Source: Blastomyces gilchristii SLH14081 (lineage: Eukaryota > Ascomycota > Eurotiomycetes > Onygenales > Ajellomycetaceae). Taken from it: DNA of 64,000 nt. Under the pieces are notes generated by a model that had not been told where the DNA came from, did not search any database, and saw only the letters and a program-made list of their open reading frames with translations. The position numbers were made by a program, and so were the translations under genes. Positions 1 through 11,960 of the stretch are shown piece after piece. The DNA is taken from the NCBI RefSeq assembly GCF_000003855.2, contig NW_003101672.1, positions 246,351 through 310,350 on the forward strand, given 5' to 3'. Numbering within the stretch: the first letter of the stretch is position 1; each line of letters opens with the position of its first letter.

Positions 1-310
1 TAAGCATTTTCAACCTTTATAATGAGTAGAGAGTGAGGTTAGAAGTATTAAAATATGCAGAAGTATCTAAGTGTTTCTTTAATACTTACATTATATTTAA
101 TTCTGTCAGTGTTAAAATTACAGAGATTTCATGTTAACTTAATCATTGAATTTTCTCATATTGACATTGTTAATTCATATAAATATCAGCTATTTATTAT
201 TGTTATAATTTCAATATTACTTAGAGTCATTGTGACACTGCATCTATACTTATATTTAAGAGTTCTCTCATGTTATCAGTAGACATATCATTTGTCAGAT
301 GTATGATAAC
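1..310 (-). mobile_element. Element A1 (family A gypsy), 5' leader and gag start, left part
   Basis: This stretch matches the 5' leader and early gag region of family A; it aligns with 5174-5490 in A2 and, reverse-complemented, with about 54950-55260 in A5. It is the outer copy into which A2 inserted. The alignment breaks exactly at the A2 LTR and resumes after it at 6112, with ATAAC on both sides. A1 is minus strand, so its pol and 3' LTR lie beyond the left edge. A 75-codon plus-strand frame here is antisense and is not annotated. Confidence 0.85.
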
Positions 311-622
311 TGTAAGAGGCCTACACTGAATAGATCAGTATAATATATAGATCTTATAATACAAAAGTAAAAAATGTTAGAGAAGAAAAGAAAGAGAAAG
401 TACAGAAATCAGTGATCAGAGTGAATATTTATACATGTATATAGTGAAGCTTTGAAGTGAAAGAATACAGGCTCTGTACACATAGTGAAGCTTCAGAGTA
501 GAAGAATGGAAATTTCATGAATTCTTCAGCTGAGAATCAGTAATCAAGAATCAGAGCTTTCAGTAGAATCTGTAAAGTATAATGAAATAGTCTATATACT
601 TGATTGAGTACAGTCTGTCACA
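311..622 (-). repeat. A2 3' LTR (312 bp)
   Basis: It is the same length as the partner LTR of A2 and similar throughout. The outer edge (left) keeps AGAGGCCTAC, whereas the inner edge (right) reads GATTGAGTACAGTCTG, where the partner keeps GATCGGGCGCAGCCCG. The element body adjoins at 623, where the minus strand reads the chromodomain end and a purine-rich tract. Confidence 0.92.
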
Positions 623-639
623 TTAGTCTCTTCTTTTCA

Positions 640-3600
640 GAAGTGATATGAAGTGGTAAGCACGCAGTTCTCATCAGTCAAGAGCTGCTGTCTCAGATAA
701 TACAGAGTTTGAAGTTCAGATCAGATGATTATAGCTGACTTATTTCACAAGATATTATCAGCTGTGACTATGAGATCTCTTATTAAGAATATCTTTAATC
801 TCTTATTCAAGTTCATTATCTTCTTCTATAATCTCTGACAGCTGTCAGTTAGAAGGCAGTTGAAAAGGAAATGAATCAGTGACAGTGTAGTGAAGCAAGC
901 TCATATGAAAGATATCATGAATCTCTGATAATATGTTAAGACAGTAGGTATAACTCTCTAGAACTTCTATCACTTTATACTTGATATAGTAGTAATTCAG
1001 TGTATAAGATGAGTGTGTAATCTGTATATTCTTAAGATTTAATCATATCAGATCTTCTATCTTATATTGCTCAGTGAGATCTCAGTAAATATAATTGATT
1101 CAGTTCTCTTGATCTAGTACTTGTTATAAAGACTTCTACTCAGTCACAGGAATCTCAGAGCTTCATTACTATATTATCAGCAATTTGAATCAGACTGCAG
1201 AGGTTCAGTGTGAACTGTATAATCTCTAGAAGATCTAACACTTTTATGTAATAACTATATATAAGAAAGAATAGGCTTACATCTGTTGAGACAGCATCTC
1301 AGCCATTAATAGTGATCTCTGTATATAGAAGAAGATTATATCAATCATCTTATAAGTGATTAAAGAACTTATAAAGATAATTCTTTATAGTTTAAATTAT
1401 TCATTCTGATGCATCATCAGTCTCAGAGTAATAGATAGTTAATAAACAGTGTATAATCTTGAGAACTTGACAGATTCTTATTCAGAGAATGCTTATAAAT
1501 TGTCAGTCTTAATCTGATACTATAGATCTTGATAATTCATGCATCTGATAGAATAGACTCAGTAGAAAGACTTCACAAACTTATTCAGTATTTATCTTAT
1601 TACAAGATTTCAATATCACATCTTTACTCAATCAGTTAATAATGATCAGAATATTCTTACAATTCTTACTCTCAATGAGATTAATAGTGAAATGAATTAC
1701 TACATCTTATTAGATTCTATTAGAGATATTAAGTGATTTCAGCAGGGCTTTTCTACAGTTCTCTCACAAGATGATAGAAGAATAACAGTTGCAGTTTCAG
1801 ATAAAGTGTTTGATACTGTTCAATATCTCAGATCAGTAGAATTCTTGAGAGATTATTTAATACAGTTGTTCATAACTCAGATAATCAGTTATATATAAAT
1901 CATGCATCTCTTGCATTATTCAGATGTATAGAGATTCAGAATGAGAGACTCAGTGTCATTTACAGAATCATAGAGTATTATTATTATCAATTAAGCATTC
2001 TGAGATGTCAGTTCTTATACATAGTTCTGAGAGAAATCAGAGTACTTCTTGATATACTGCTTCAGTAAGTGCTTGAAGAAGTTCATCAGTTTAAACTGTT
2101 TATATATCACAATTCATTCAGTGTAGGTTCAGAAGAAGCTAAAATATCAGTATTAATATTAGTATCAGTTCAGAGAGAGAGTGTACTAATCAGAGAAGTA
2201 TGTAAGTATTATAAGTGATCTTATTATAGTTAACTAGTATTTTCAGATCTAAGAGTTGATACTCTCAGTTCATTCAGTGAGTGTCTGTTACATTGAATAG
2301 CATATCTTACTCTTGTTATAAGAAAGCATCTGCTATCAAGTTCTAGCTGCTGATGTGATAGTGTATTGTGAAATGAAAACAGCTTAATAGCTCAGATCAT
2401 TGCATCTGTTATTCAGTAAGCTTACAGATAATAATAAAGTATTTGAAATTCTTATAATCTGTGATTATCTCAAATTTAAAGATATTTCAGAGCTCAGAGT
2501 CTCATTCTTCTAGATAGTATACTATTGTAAGAAGTTTCTTATCATATATCTCATAGTTATATTCAGCAGAGTTGAACTTCTTAGATATAAAGATGTATAA
2601 TTATAAGACATCTTTATTATCATATTATAATATAGCTCTCTCTGTAATATAGTCAGAGAAGTCAGCTTCAATAACTGTTTCACAGTCAGAGTTAAATGTT
2701 ATTAACAGAGATGTATTAATAAACATTTTCTTCATCTGTGTAAATATAGTATCAGTGTTCACTAATCATTGAAATACTGAGTTCTTCTTAGTAAGTTCTG
2801 TAAGTGATCTCATAATATCTGAGAAGTTTTATATAAATTACTGATAGAAGTTAGCAAATCTGATGAAGCTTTGTACATCTTTCACAGTGCACAGAGCTTC
2901 TCATTCAAGAATAGCAGAGATCTTCTCAGAATTCATTCATATTCTCTTACTAGGTTCTATGATAAAGCCTAGATATTTTGTACTTTTAACTTCAAAATCA
3001 TACTTATCTATGTCTATCAGTAGTTCTGCTTCTCATAGTCATTGTAATACTCTTCACATGTGTTCTTGATATTCTTTTCCAAACCTATCAGTGAAGATGA
3101 GAATATTATTAAGATATATAGATATAAATTCATTAAGAATGTTTCAGAGTGCTCAGTTAATATACTTCTAAAATATACTGAGAGTGTTAGTCAGTCTGAA
3201 AGATGTTATTATTCATTCAAAGAGATTATATCATGTTTGAAATACTGTAAGTCACTTATCTTCTTCAGTAATACAGATCTTATGAAATGCAGCAATGATA
3301 TCTAGCTTTGCAAATCATTGAGCTTGCTCAATGCAAGCTAGAATTTCATTGATAAGAGATAAAGAGTAACAGTCTTTCTTTGTTAATCTGTTCAGTTCTC
3401 AATAGTTCATACAGAATTGAAGTTCTTCATCTGATTTCTTTGCAAAGAGAATAGAAGCTGTGACAGAGAAGTTACTAATATATATGAATTCTTTATTTAA
3501 CAGATTATTGAGTGTCTTTCAAAGAAGAAGAAATTCATCTCAGAACATGTTATAGAGAAGATCTTATAATAGTTCAGAGTTCTTATCATTCTTGTTTTTT

Positions 3601-4250
3601 AACTTAATACTGTGATTCACTTCTGAACCTTGTCAGAAGAGTAGATTTGTAATATTATTATCTTATCAGAAGATATCTAGATATTCATAATATTATTAAG
3701 AGAGTTTTATATGAGAAGCTGTTATTATAGTACAGAATAACTTCTCTAGAGCTTTCTTCATATTAATCAGACTGATAAAATAGATTGTTATATAGTTCTG
3801 CTATCAGTGACTTTATCAGCAGTCTTATTAATAACTTCTTTTTTAAAGCATTTTATAAGTGTTGACAGAGATCTGTGTAAGATTCATAGTCTTGTGAATA
3901 TTATCTTCATGAATTCTATCATTGTTAGAGAATATTAAGCTTCTATTTCAAGTATTTAATAAGATGTTTTATTCAGATAGTCAGGCAAGTTCTAGTATAA
4001 GATTATAGTCAAGATTATTAACTTCATATGTATAAGTATCTTCACATTAATGTTCTCTGACATCTATGTTTAGTTTCATTATGTAACAGATATGAATGTC
4101 TTTTAAATCATTAAATTCTGCAAGAAGTCAGAGTTTTGATAAGAGAATATGCTGAAGATTATAACATTTTATAACTGAAGATTTAATCATTGTATAATGA
4201 CATAGACCGCTGTCTATCATGGCTTTTATATAATATATAATATCTATTAT
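640..4250 (-). pseudogene. A2 pol remnant: protease, RT, RNase H, integrase, chromodomain
   Basis: Decayed Ty3/gypsy pol. A protease IDSG motif is at about 4206-4214 (minus strand). RT motifs lie around 3480-2580, with the catalytic box reading YLNN (about 3095-3115) instead of YLDD. RNase H-like sequence follows. Integrase lies around 2000-1240, and the chromodomain remnant at about 800-640 corresponds to 59670-59815 in A5. In-frame TGA, TAG and TAA are frequent, so no protein is made. Short plus-strand frames here (2863-3069, 3060-3305) are antisense to the RT. Boundaries are approximate because frames shift and stops prevent a defined ORF. Confidence 0.8.
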
Positions 4251-5300
4251 AGTAGATATAAAAATTGCATTCATTATTATTTTCTCTTCAAAGTATTATC
4301 ATCTGACCTCTTCAAGCTTCTGCTTGCAAATTTGAACAGAAGTTAATCTTTTCCCTGTTTCATCAGAGCATTCTCATAGTTATTTTTCAAATCTTTCTCT
4401 AATGTAATGTGGTTGGCACAGACAGGCACTGATTCATTTCTTAAGTCAGATGACACTGATCTTTCTCTTAAGTGAGAAGGTACATAGGCTGATTGACAGT
4501 TGAAAGCAATGTGTTCTGATCAGTTACAATTAATACACACTTCTTATTAATATCAATTGATAACTTCTTCAGAAGCAATTCCAGGGACTTGAAAGCCTGT
4601 TCAGATAGCAGAAACTCTTGTTCATATATAGATATTTAAGTATACTCAATTTATGACATCTGCATTGTTATTCTTTAACACAGGTGTATAAATAGCTGAG
4701 ATGTAACATCTTCTGCCACTGTTCTGTATACTCTTAAGCTTGATGAGACAGTCATTCAATGTCTGAAGTAGTATGCAGAAGTCTTCATAAGTCTGATCTT
4801 CATCTACACTTATAAAAGTCTGTAGAAGTTTGAAAGTTAGTGCCTTCTTAAGCATGCTAATCTTCATTCAATTCTCTTAAGATTGATCATCTGCTTCTAG
4901 AATCTTGATATTACAATCAGAAATGAATATTGTGAGAGAAGTATTTGTCTGTTAAATACTCTGTAATCAATCTAATGCCTTCTGTTGTATAGCAGTATCT
5001 CAGAACAGAATATTAAGACATTTGATAATATTATAAGATATATATAACACTGATTCACATGCTTTCATTTATGAATGAAACTTCTGTCTTATATGATTCT
5101 TCAATTGATTATTAATATCTCAATCTTCATTAGTTAATGAACTGATGACATCTTCATCTACACTTAGTTTTACAAGCATTTTCAATCTTTATGATGAATA
5201 GAGAGTGAGATCAGAAGTATTGAAATATGCAGAAGTATCTAAGTATTCTTTCAGCACTTGTATTGTATTTAATCTGTCAGTGTTGAAATTGTCTGTGCAG
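4240..5300 (-). pseudogene. A2 gag remnant with CCHC zinc knuckle
   Basis: Minus-strand Gag remnant. One open segment of 73 codons (4646-4867) has an almost identical counterpart in A5 (from about 55577). Downstream, at 4496-4539, a CX2CX4HX4C zinc knuckle can be read (CINCN, a TGA at the former Trp, then SEHIAFNC). This is the nucleocapsid signature of LTR retrotransposons, which packages element RNA into virus-like particles. The true start is uncertain. The knuckle lies about 280 bp upstream of the protease DSG, as expected for a gag-pol polyprotein. Confidence 0.75.
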
Positions 5301-5562
5301 AGATTTCTTATTGAAACAATTGTTAAATCTCTTCATATTAATATTATTAAGTTGCATGCATATCAGCTATTTATTGTTATTGTAATTTCAACATTGCTTA
5401 GAGTCACTGTGGTACTGTATCTATGCTCGCATTCAAGAGTTCTCTTATATTATCAGTATACATGTTGTTCATCAGATGTGTAATAACTGTGAAATCAGAA
5501 GAAGTGTAATCATATAAATATCTCATACATCTGTGTCAGAACTCTCAGATCTTTCACTGATA

Positions 5563-5638
5563 TTCTCTTTATCAGATCTTGTTCTCTTTGTCAGATCTTG
5601 TTCTCTTTGTAAGATCTTGTTCTCTTTATAAGATCTTG
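5563..5638. repeat. 19-bp minisatellite, four copies, in A2 5' leader
   Basis: Four head-to-tail copies of a 19-bp unit of the form TTCTCTTTGTCAGATCTTG, starting at 5563, 5582, 5601 and 5620. The equivalent leader position has one recognisable copy in A1 (about 6168) and in A4 (about 43914), and about two in A5 (about 54890-54930). The repeat is therefore variable in copy number within the family. Confidence 0.9.
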
Positions 5639-5794
5639 TTACAGAGTCAGAGAAACTGATGAGTAAGCTTCTATCTAAAAACTCAGTATTCACTTAACTG
5701 ATTATTTGTTTCTCTATTTCTTACATATTATTACATGTTTGAATATCTCAGTAAGTAATCATTTCTAATATGAAGATGATGAATGTTTTTCAAG

Positions 5795-6106
5795 TGTAAG
5801 AGATCTGTGCTGAATAGATCAGTATAATATATAGATCTTATAACACAAAAGTGAAAAATGTTAAAGAAGAATAGAAAGAGAAAGTGTGAAAATCAGCAAT
5901 CAGAGTGAATATTTATATGTGTACACAGTAAAGCTTTAGAGTAGAAGAATAGAGGCTTTGTGTACACAGAGAACCTTCAGAGCAGAAGAATAGAAATTTC
6001 ATTAGTTTTTCAGCTGAGAATCAGCAATCAAGAATTGAAGCTTTTAGCAGAATCTGTGAAGTGTAATGCAATAGTCTATATAATTGATCGGGCGCAGCCC
6101 GTCATA
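5795..6106 (-). repeat. A2 5' LTR (312 bp)
   Basis: Partner of the 311-622 LTR. Its outer edge (right) keeps GATCGGGCGCAGCCCG; its inner edge (left) is changed to TGTAAGAGATCTGTGC. The canonical terminal TG/CA pair has itself become TA at the outer end (sequence ends CATA), consistent with transition mutation after insertion. The ATAAC duplication follows directly. Confidence 0.92.
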
Positions 6107-6656
6107 ATAACTGCGAAATTAAAAGAAGTATAATTCTATGAATATCTTATATGTCTGTGTCAGAGCTTTCAGATCTTTTACTGATATTCTCTTTGTAAAA
6201 TCTTATTACAGAGTCAGAGTGACTGATAAGTAAGCTTCTATCTGAGAACTTAATATCTGCTTAACTAATTATTCATTTCGCTAGTTCTTATGTGTTATTA
6301 TATGTTTAGATATCTCAGTGAATAATTGCTTCTAATAAGAAGATAATGAATGTTTTTCAAGTATAAGAGGTCTATACTGAATAGAGTAGTATAATATTCA
6401 TAGATCTTATATAACAAAGTGAAAAATGTTAAAGAAGAAACAGAAAGAGAAAGTGTGAGAATCAGTAATCAGAGTGAATATTTATACATGTATGCAGTAA
6501 TATACATAATGAAGCTTTAGAGCAGAAGAATAGAAATTCTGTGAGTTTTTCAGCTGAGAATTGATAATTGAGAATGACTGAGAATCGGAGCTTTCAGCGA
6601 AATCTATGAAGTGTAATAAAATAGTCTATATAATTGATCAGACGCAGCCCGTTATA
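6107..6656 (-). mobile_element. Element A1, 5' leader (right part) and 5' LTR
   Basis: Continuation of A1 after the A2 insertion; the first five bases are the ATAAC duplication. The sequence matches the A2 leader (5485-5794) and then the A LTR at 6362-6656. That LTR is 295 bp, slightly shorter than in A2, with the ends mutated to TA...TA. A1 is more degraded than A2, in line with being the host of the nested insertion. Confidence 0.87.
6362..6656 (-). repeat. A1 5' LTR (295 bp)
   Basis: Aligns along its length with the other A LTRs. The outer edge keeps GACGCAGCCCG; inner CC and CG sites are mostly lost. It abuts family B sequence at 6657. The expected duplication would be TCTAT, but the other end of A1 is outside the window, so this cannot be confirmed. 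Confidence 0.85.
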
Positions 6657-8831
6657 TCTATGAAGATCTGCAAAGATCAGATAAAGTTATTCTTCAAATT
6701 CTTCTTTATATAAGTTCATAGAGCTTCTGTCTTATAATGAAAGAGCTTATAGAATGATTCTTAGAAGAGTGTCTATTCTTCTATTAAATCTATTATCAGA
6801 TTCTTCTTATAGTGAGATGAAAGCTCAGCTGTCTTAGCTAAACTGAATATCTCTATAAGATCTTATTATTTCTCTAATATCTGAAACTTAGTTTTTATAA
6901 CTGTAAAGTTCTCAGATATCTGTAAAGTTATTATATAGATAAGCTTATCTTCTCTAATTATCTCTACAGTATTAACTGATTCTATCTCTGTAAGTAAGTC
7001 TGTTAACACTGATCAGAAGTATAAACTCAACTTACAGACAGCTATATATAGATTATATCTTTAAAGTTATACAAGTCTCAAGTATATATTATCTGTGATC
7101 TTCACAATAATTACAGTTTTTACAAATCTTCTTCAAGTTTCAGAGAGATCTTGTAATTCAAAGATAACTTTTATAAATCTCTCAGTGCTCAGATCTAAGT
7201 TCTCACATTCTGCTTATTATAAGAGTAGGTTTTTAGTTTTAATCACTCAGTATATTCACTTCATATAGTTTAGAGACACTACAGTGATCTGAGATTTCAC
7301 ATGTATTAATACTTGTTATACTTATAGAGTGATAGTATCACAGTACAGTCTCTTTCTATAAGTATATATTTTTATTAAGAGACTAATAGATTCAGATATT
7401 AACTTTAACACTCTTAAGAAAACAGTTGCTGACACTATCTAGAACTTCTTAAATTTCTATTTTAATTTATTAGAACAGTTTGTGTGAAGATATTCTGATT
7501 TAATATAGATAAAGTAGAGACTCTTTTTCTTAATCTCTTTATTATACACTCTATTTATAGAAGCTTGTCAAGCTCTCTCTCTCTACTCAGTAATTAAATA
7601 TAAATCTCTCTATACTCTATTATCTTTTCTCAGTAAATCTATTCTCTGTTATTCCGACTCTTATAAAGCTGATTAGTGATTTACTTTTTATAAGTCTGTG
7701 ACTTTTACAGTGATTTATCAGTAGTGAATAAGAGTTATCAGTTTCTTCAGAGTTAAGAACTTAAAGTCTTACTTAATAAGCTTATTCTATATATCTTTAT
7801 TTAATCTCTTTATAAATATTATTATTCAGATCTTGTTTCAGAGCTCTGTTTTCACAGATCTTAATTCATATTACAATTTCATGAAGTATTATAAGTAGTC
7901 TTTATCAGATTTCATATCTCTTTTTCTAATATTAATAATTATAGCTCAGATATTCTATGTTCAGCTTATAGAGTTTCTCAACTTGTTCTCTAGATAGATC
8001 TTGAGAATAGACTAGTAAGATCTCTTATAATTATTCTCTAGATAATTCAGTTAGTTCTTGACTTCAGTGTAATAGAGATCTATTATAAATAGATAACAGC
8101 TTCTTTATCTTTTATGTTACACAGCTAAGCTTGTAAGTTAATTTTAAATACAAATTTATAAAATCTTTTATAGATTGTGATTTGATAGATAATCTTAAGT
8201 AGTTATAACTTAAGAAAGCTTTTTATTAGTTCATAGATATCTCTGAAGATTATATCTAGAGACTTAGTTCAAGAATGTTTACAGATAATAAGTATTTCTT
8301 GTAGAAAAATAGCTTAGTTTTATATAAGATACTCAAAAATGTTCTTCACTAAGATTGATTTATTTATAAGTTCAGAGAATTTCTCTATTACAGATATAGA
8401 GAATAATATTCTGTTAATAATTAATAAGTTCTCTGAAACTACTTTTATAAGAGTTATTTATGATTTAGATAACTACTTCTGAGTGTCTATAGTATTATTT
8501 ACATAGATTGAAGTATATAAGTTTCTAATTCTTTCAGTTATAGTAGATAGTTGCTGACTGACAGAGCTTAAAATGTTAGAATAAGTACTCATAGACAATT
8601 ACTCAGATGTTTACAGCTTGACATAATATATACTGATAGTTATTAGAAGTATTCACAGTAGAAAGATAAAATGTAGAGATAAAATGTATAATAGTATTCA
8701 TACTGAGTTATAAATAGTATTTACAAACTTCAGTCTATATAGTTGTGTGTAGTCAAGAGCCGCTAACTCTATTAATTATGTGAGAAATAGAAATAGAGGT
8801 AAAGAATCCGCGAGAAGCGGGATTTCTTACA
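6657..8831 (-). mobile_element. Element B6 (family B gypsy), 5' half with 5' LTR
   Basis: Minus-strand family B sequence covering the gag and early pol region up to the 5' LTR at 8574-8831. It aligns with 39691-41473 plus about 32040-32430 (B3) and, reverse-complemented, with the start of B1 and B2. It is interrupted on the left by A1, so its 3' part lies outside the window. Frames are broken throughout. On the minus strand the region corresponds to Gag of the better-preserved copies. Confidence 0.87.
8574..8831 (-). repeat. B6 5' LTR (258 bp)
   Basis: Ends TGTTAG...CTTACA, matching other B LTRs. The outer edge keeps AATCCGCGAGAAGCGGGATT, among the best-preserved CpG tracts of the family; the inner edge (CTCATAGACAATTACTC) has lost the CpGs seen at outer edges elsewhere. 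It is followed by family A sequence, so B6 inserted into an A element (A3). The candidate duplication TTATA (8832-8836) has no visible partner. Confidence 0.9.
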
Positions 8832-9190
8832 TTATATAATGACTGTGTGTAAGAAAGAATAGACTTATATCTATTAAAACGGTATTCTGATCATTGATAC
8901 TAACTTCTGTATATAGAAGAAGATTGTATCAGTCATCTTATAAATAATTACAGAACTTATGAAGATAATTCTTTACAGTCTGAATTATTTATTCTGATAT
9001 ATTATCAGTCTCAGAGTGATAAGCAGTTAATAAATAGTATATAATCTTAAGGACTTGACATATTCTTGTTCAGAGAATGCTCATGAATTGACAGTCTTAA
9101 TTAGATACTATAAATCTCAGCAAGTTATACATTTAATAGAATAAGCTTTATAAGAAAGCTTCAGTGACCTGGTCAGTGTTTATCTTATTA
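8832..9190 (-). mobile_element. Element A3, integrase-region fragment of family A
   Basis: About 360 bp of internal family A sequence in minus orientation. It aligns with 1250-1610 of A2 (integrase region), for example the shared stretches around GTATATAGAAGAAGATT and TCAGAGAATGCT. B6 bounds it on the left and the 3' LTR of B4 on the right, so two B elements landed in one A element close together. The rest of this A copy may be the 5' piece A4 at 43840-44436, which has the same orientation and the expected order. Confidence 0.8.
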
Positions 9191-9446
9191 TATAAGAATA
9201 AGTACTCGTAGGTGATTATTTAAGTGTTTACAGCTTGATGTAATATGTACTGATAGCTACTAGAAGTATTGACAGTAGAAAGATAAATATAGAGGTTAAA
9301 TATATAATAGTATTCAAGCTGAGTTTTGAATAGTAGTCATAAACTTCAGTCTATATAGTTATATGTAGTCAAGAGCTGCTAACTCTATTAATTATATAAG
9401 AATAGAACTAGAGATAAAGAATCTGTGAGAAGTAGAATTTCTTACA
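9191..9446 (-). repeat. B4 3' LTR (256 bp)
   Basis: Matches other B LTRs end to end. The outer edge (left) keeps GTACTCGTAGG, while the inner edge (right) reads AAGAATCTGTGAGAAGTAG where outer copies have CCGCGAGAAGCGG. The candidate duplication TATTA precedes it; the other end of B4 is deleted. Confidence 0.88.
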
Positions 9447-11115
9447 TATCTCTCTCTCTATAAGACTTTGTCTGTGAAGTCTTTTACTGAGTGATTTCAT
9501 AAAATCAGACTCAGCACTGCAGTGATACTTGCTGAAAATTCTTGATATTTATAAAAAATCTCAGTGAGAAAAAATCTCTTATTACTGTGAAGAGAAAAGA
9601 GTCTGTTACTCAGTTTCTTATTGTATAAGATTCTTTATAATCTGCAGATCTTTCTCTGACTATTATACAGATTCATCTTATATCTTCTATATAAAAGAGT
9701 TTCAGTTAACTCTCAATTATTTTTATAAGACTCTTGTATAATTATCACATAGATTCATTCTTCACTTTTCAATCTGAAGAGTTTCAGTTAATCTTCAATT
9801 GTTTTTTCATAAAATTCTTGTATAACTGTCATATAGATTCATTCTACAGATGAATCACTTTCTGTGACATTATTCCTATTAAAGAACAGTATTTGTGAGT
9901 TAATCTTTCACTGATTTATATAAATTATCATTCTTTGATAGTATAAAGTTGTAAGAAATTTTTCATTCTTTTATTAACTCTATAAAATTGTAGAATCAAG
10001 ATGTTTACAGTCTGTAATCACTCTTTATAATTATATAAAAAGATTCAAATCTATAATTCATAATTATTCTTTATTTACTAGAGTGATCTGACTATTTCAT
10101 AGAATTACTTATAGTGTAACTAAATCTCTTTAAAGTAGTATAAATGTCTCAGATCTGTTCATAGAATCTTATATTATTTTCTCTTATTCTATAACAGCTC
10201 TCATTCTTATAAACTATAAGTATTTTTATTCTTCTGTGAAGTATTTTCACTCAGATAATAGAGAGAGAGTATTTCTGATAATATCTGTATATTAATTTAA
10301 GAACTTCTCAAGAATAAAATTTTTTCAATTTTAATATCTTTATAAATAATATCTGACTACTAGTAAGCTTCTTATAAGTATCTCTGTAACTTCTCTGATT
10401 ACTTTCTACTGACTGATAAAGCAGAGATATTATTACTTATAATAGTGTCTTTACTTCTCTCAGCTCTGTCACTACATCTGATCTTCAGATCAGTGACTAA
10501 CTCTGTATCTTCTTCAAATCAGTCTCTAACTCTTAGTAGTATAGTCTTATTCTTTACTATAAGTCTTCTTATAAGTAATTTCTTACAGCTTCTAGCTAAT
10601 AGTTACTGTAAAGCTTTCAGTGCTGTCAGTACTCTCTACAGTCTTACAGATCTATAATCACTCTCTCTCTACTTATACAATCTTCAATCAAATATATACA
10701 AATATGGCTACATTTTCTATTAATAGTTTTCATGCTGTGGCACATTTCTGCAATTCTTATATTAATAGAGAATGAGTTCTCAGATATCTACAAAATTCAG
10801 ATAACTAAGATAATATAAATACTATAAATTTATAATAGAAGTTGATCTGAACAGATGAGTTCTCTCTTCATATTTCAATAATTTTCAGATTGAATAGTTC
10901 AGTATAACTGAGAAAGTAAATACAGATTTATAAGAGATATCTGATTACATAAACAGATAATCAGTCTTCAAGACTCTGTTATAACTGTATACACTCTGAT
11001 GTTTAACTCTCTTGAAGTCTGTGCATTTCTGACAGTCTTTATATAAAATGCAACAATTGTCTGTATTATGAGCATGATACTCTCTACTTCTTTGAACAGA
11101 GAAATTAGTAGTTAC
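9191..11115 (-). mobile_element. Element B4, 3' LTR and 3' extension (left part)
   Basis: Minus-strand family B element beginning with its 3' LTR and continuing through the long segment that separates chromodomain from 3' LTR in this family. It stops exactly at B3 (11116). The flanking GTTAC (11111-11115) is repeated at 41474-41478, where B4 resumes. No intact coding frame is present in this part. Confidence 0.9.
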
Positions 11116-11340
11116 TGTAAGAATACGTGCTCGCAGGTGATTATTCAGATGTTTGCAGCTTGGCGTGATATGTACTGATAGTTACTAGATGTATTCACAG
11201 TAGAAAGATAAATGTAGAGATTAAATATATAATAGTATTCAAGCTGAGTTGTAAATAGTATTTATGAACTTCAGTCTATATAGTTCTGTGTAGTTAAGAG
11301 CTGCTAACTCTATTTAATTATATAAGAGATAGAAATAGAT
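11116..11340 (-). mobile_element. Element B3, 3' LTR (left part, split by LINE L1a)
   Basis: First segment of B3, a nearly full-length family B element on the minus strand that spans to 41473 around three insertions. B3 is flanked by GTTAC at both ends, so its borders are certain. This segment is the outer 225 bp of its 3' LTR and keeps CGTGCTCGCAGG near its tip. The LTR breaks at 11340 where LINE L1a entered and resumes after the 14-bp duplication, to end at 19105. Confidence 0.92.
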
Positions 11341-11960
11341 CGAATCACAACAACCGCTCCACCACGAACTCGCTCGATTTTTTGAATAAGAACCCGCCGA
11401 TAGATCCATCGAAAAGCCCTCAATCATACAAGCATTTTGACCCCATCGCCGACCGCATACCCCGTGTGGTGGTGGAGTTATCCAGCCAAACGTGAACCAG
11501 ACGTTGTTCGAAACTCCTGTGTGGGATTATCCCCCGTTCTCCCCTACCACACCACAACCCCGGGCCAAATTGCCATACAAATTGTAAGGTGAAAAGACCT
11601 AGCCATATGCACCAATCTTCTTGATTTTGGAAGATCCCCAATCTGTGATTGTGGAGATATCCGAGGAGCGACATCCGCGAAAACCCTGTTCATCTTTGAT
11701 GTTCCAAAACATCAACACCAAGTCTCACCCTCGTACCACCCTTCCCAATCTGGCCCATCCCCGGCAGAAAAATACAAAAAAGATACCTCAGCAATAATAT
11801 CAAGCACATAATCAACAGACACTTCTGAAGTGCAACCTCTGTGAATACTCTGTCTGTCTTCAGTGTATCTAGACATCAACATCAAGTCTCACCCTTGTAC
11901 CACCCCTCTCAATCTGGCTCATCTCTGACAGAACAATACAAAAAGACACCTTGGCAACAG
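11341..11960 (+). promoter_or_regulatory. GC-rich 5' head of LINE L1a with 164-bp internal duplication
   Basis: About 600 bp with normal base composition and many CpG and CC/GG, in sharp contrast to the AT-rich remainder of the element. It is closely shared with the head of L1b (62587-63230). It contains an imperfect tandem duplication with period about 164 bp: AGTCTCACCC recurs at 11721 and 11885. In a LINE this position holds the internal promoter and 5' UTR, which is the inferred role. Small open frames on either strand (for example minus 11420-11674) are present in both copies but resemble no protein I know. Confidence 0.7.

Larger units (their letters stand above)
311..6106 (-). mobile_element. 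Element A2, complete family A gypsy retrotransposon (chromovirus), RIP-degraded
   Basis: A full-length LTR retrotransposon on the minus strand with 312-bp LTRs at both ends. The target-site duplication ATAAC is at 306-310 and 6107-6111, so the ends are defined to the base. It sits in another copy of its own family (A1), interrupting the 5' leader. Internal order on the minus strand is leader, gag with a zinc knuckle, protease, RT, RNase H, integrase and chromodomain. All frames carry many stops, mainly TGA at former Trp positions. Being nested, it is younger than A1. Family assignment comes from motifs and the close match to A5 on the other strand. Confidence 0.93.

Noticed and set aside
2863..3305. 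Plus-strand open frames in A2, with a minus-strand counterpart at 57412-57594 in A5
   Set aside because: They are antisense to the RT region. G-to-A mutation creates stops mainly on the sense strand, so antisense frames stay open by composition; their similarity reflects the conserved RT.
10445..10657. 70-codon Ser/Leu-rich frame in B4, paralleled at 28583-28774 in B1
   Set aside because: Antisense to the family B extension; its open state follows from the lack of Trp-type stops on this strand. It remains possible only if the sense-strand ORF idea fails.
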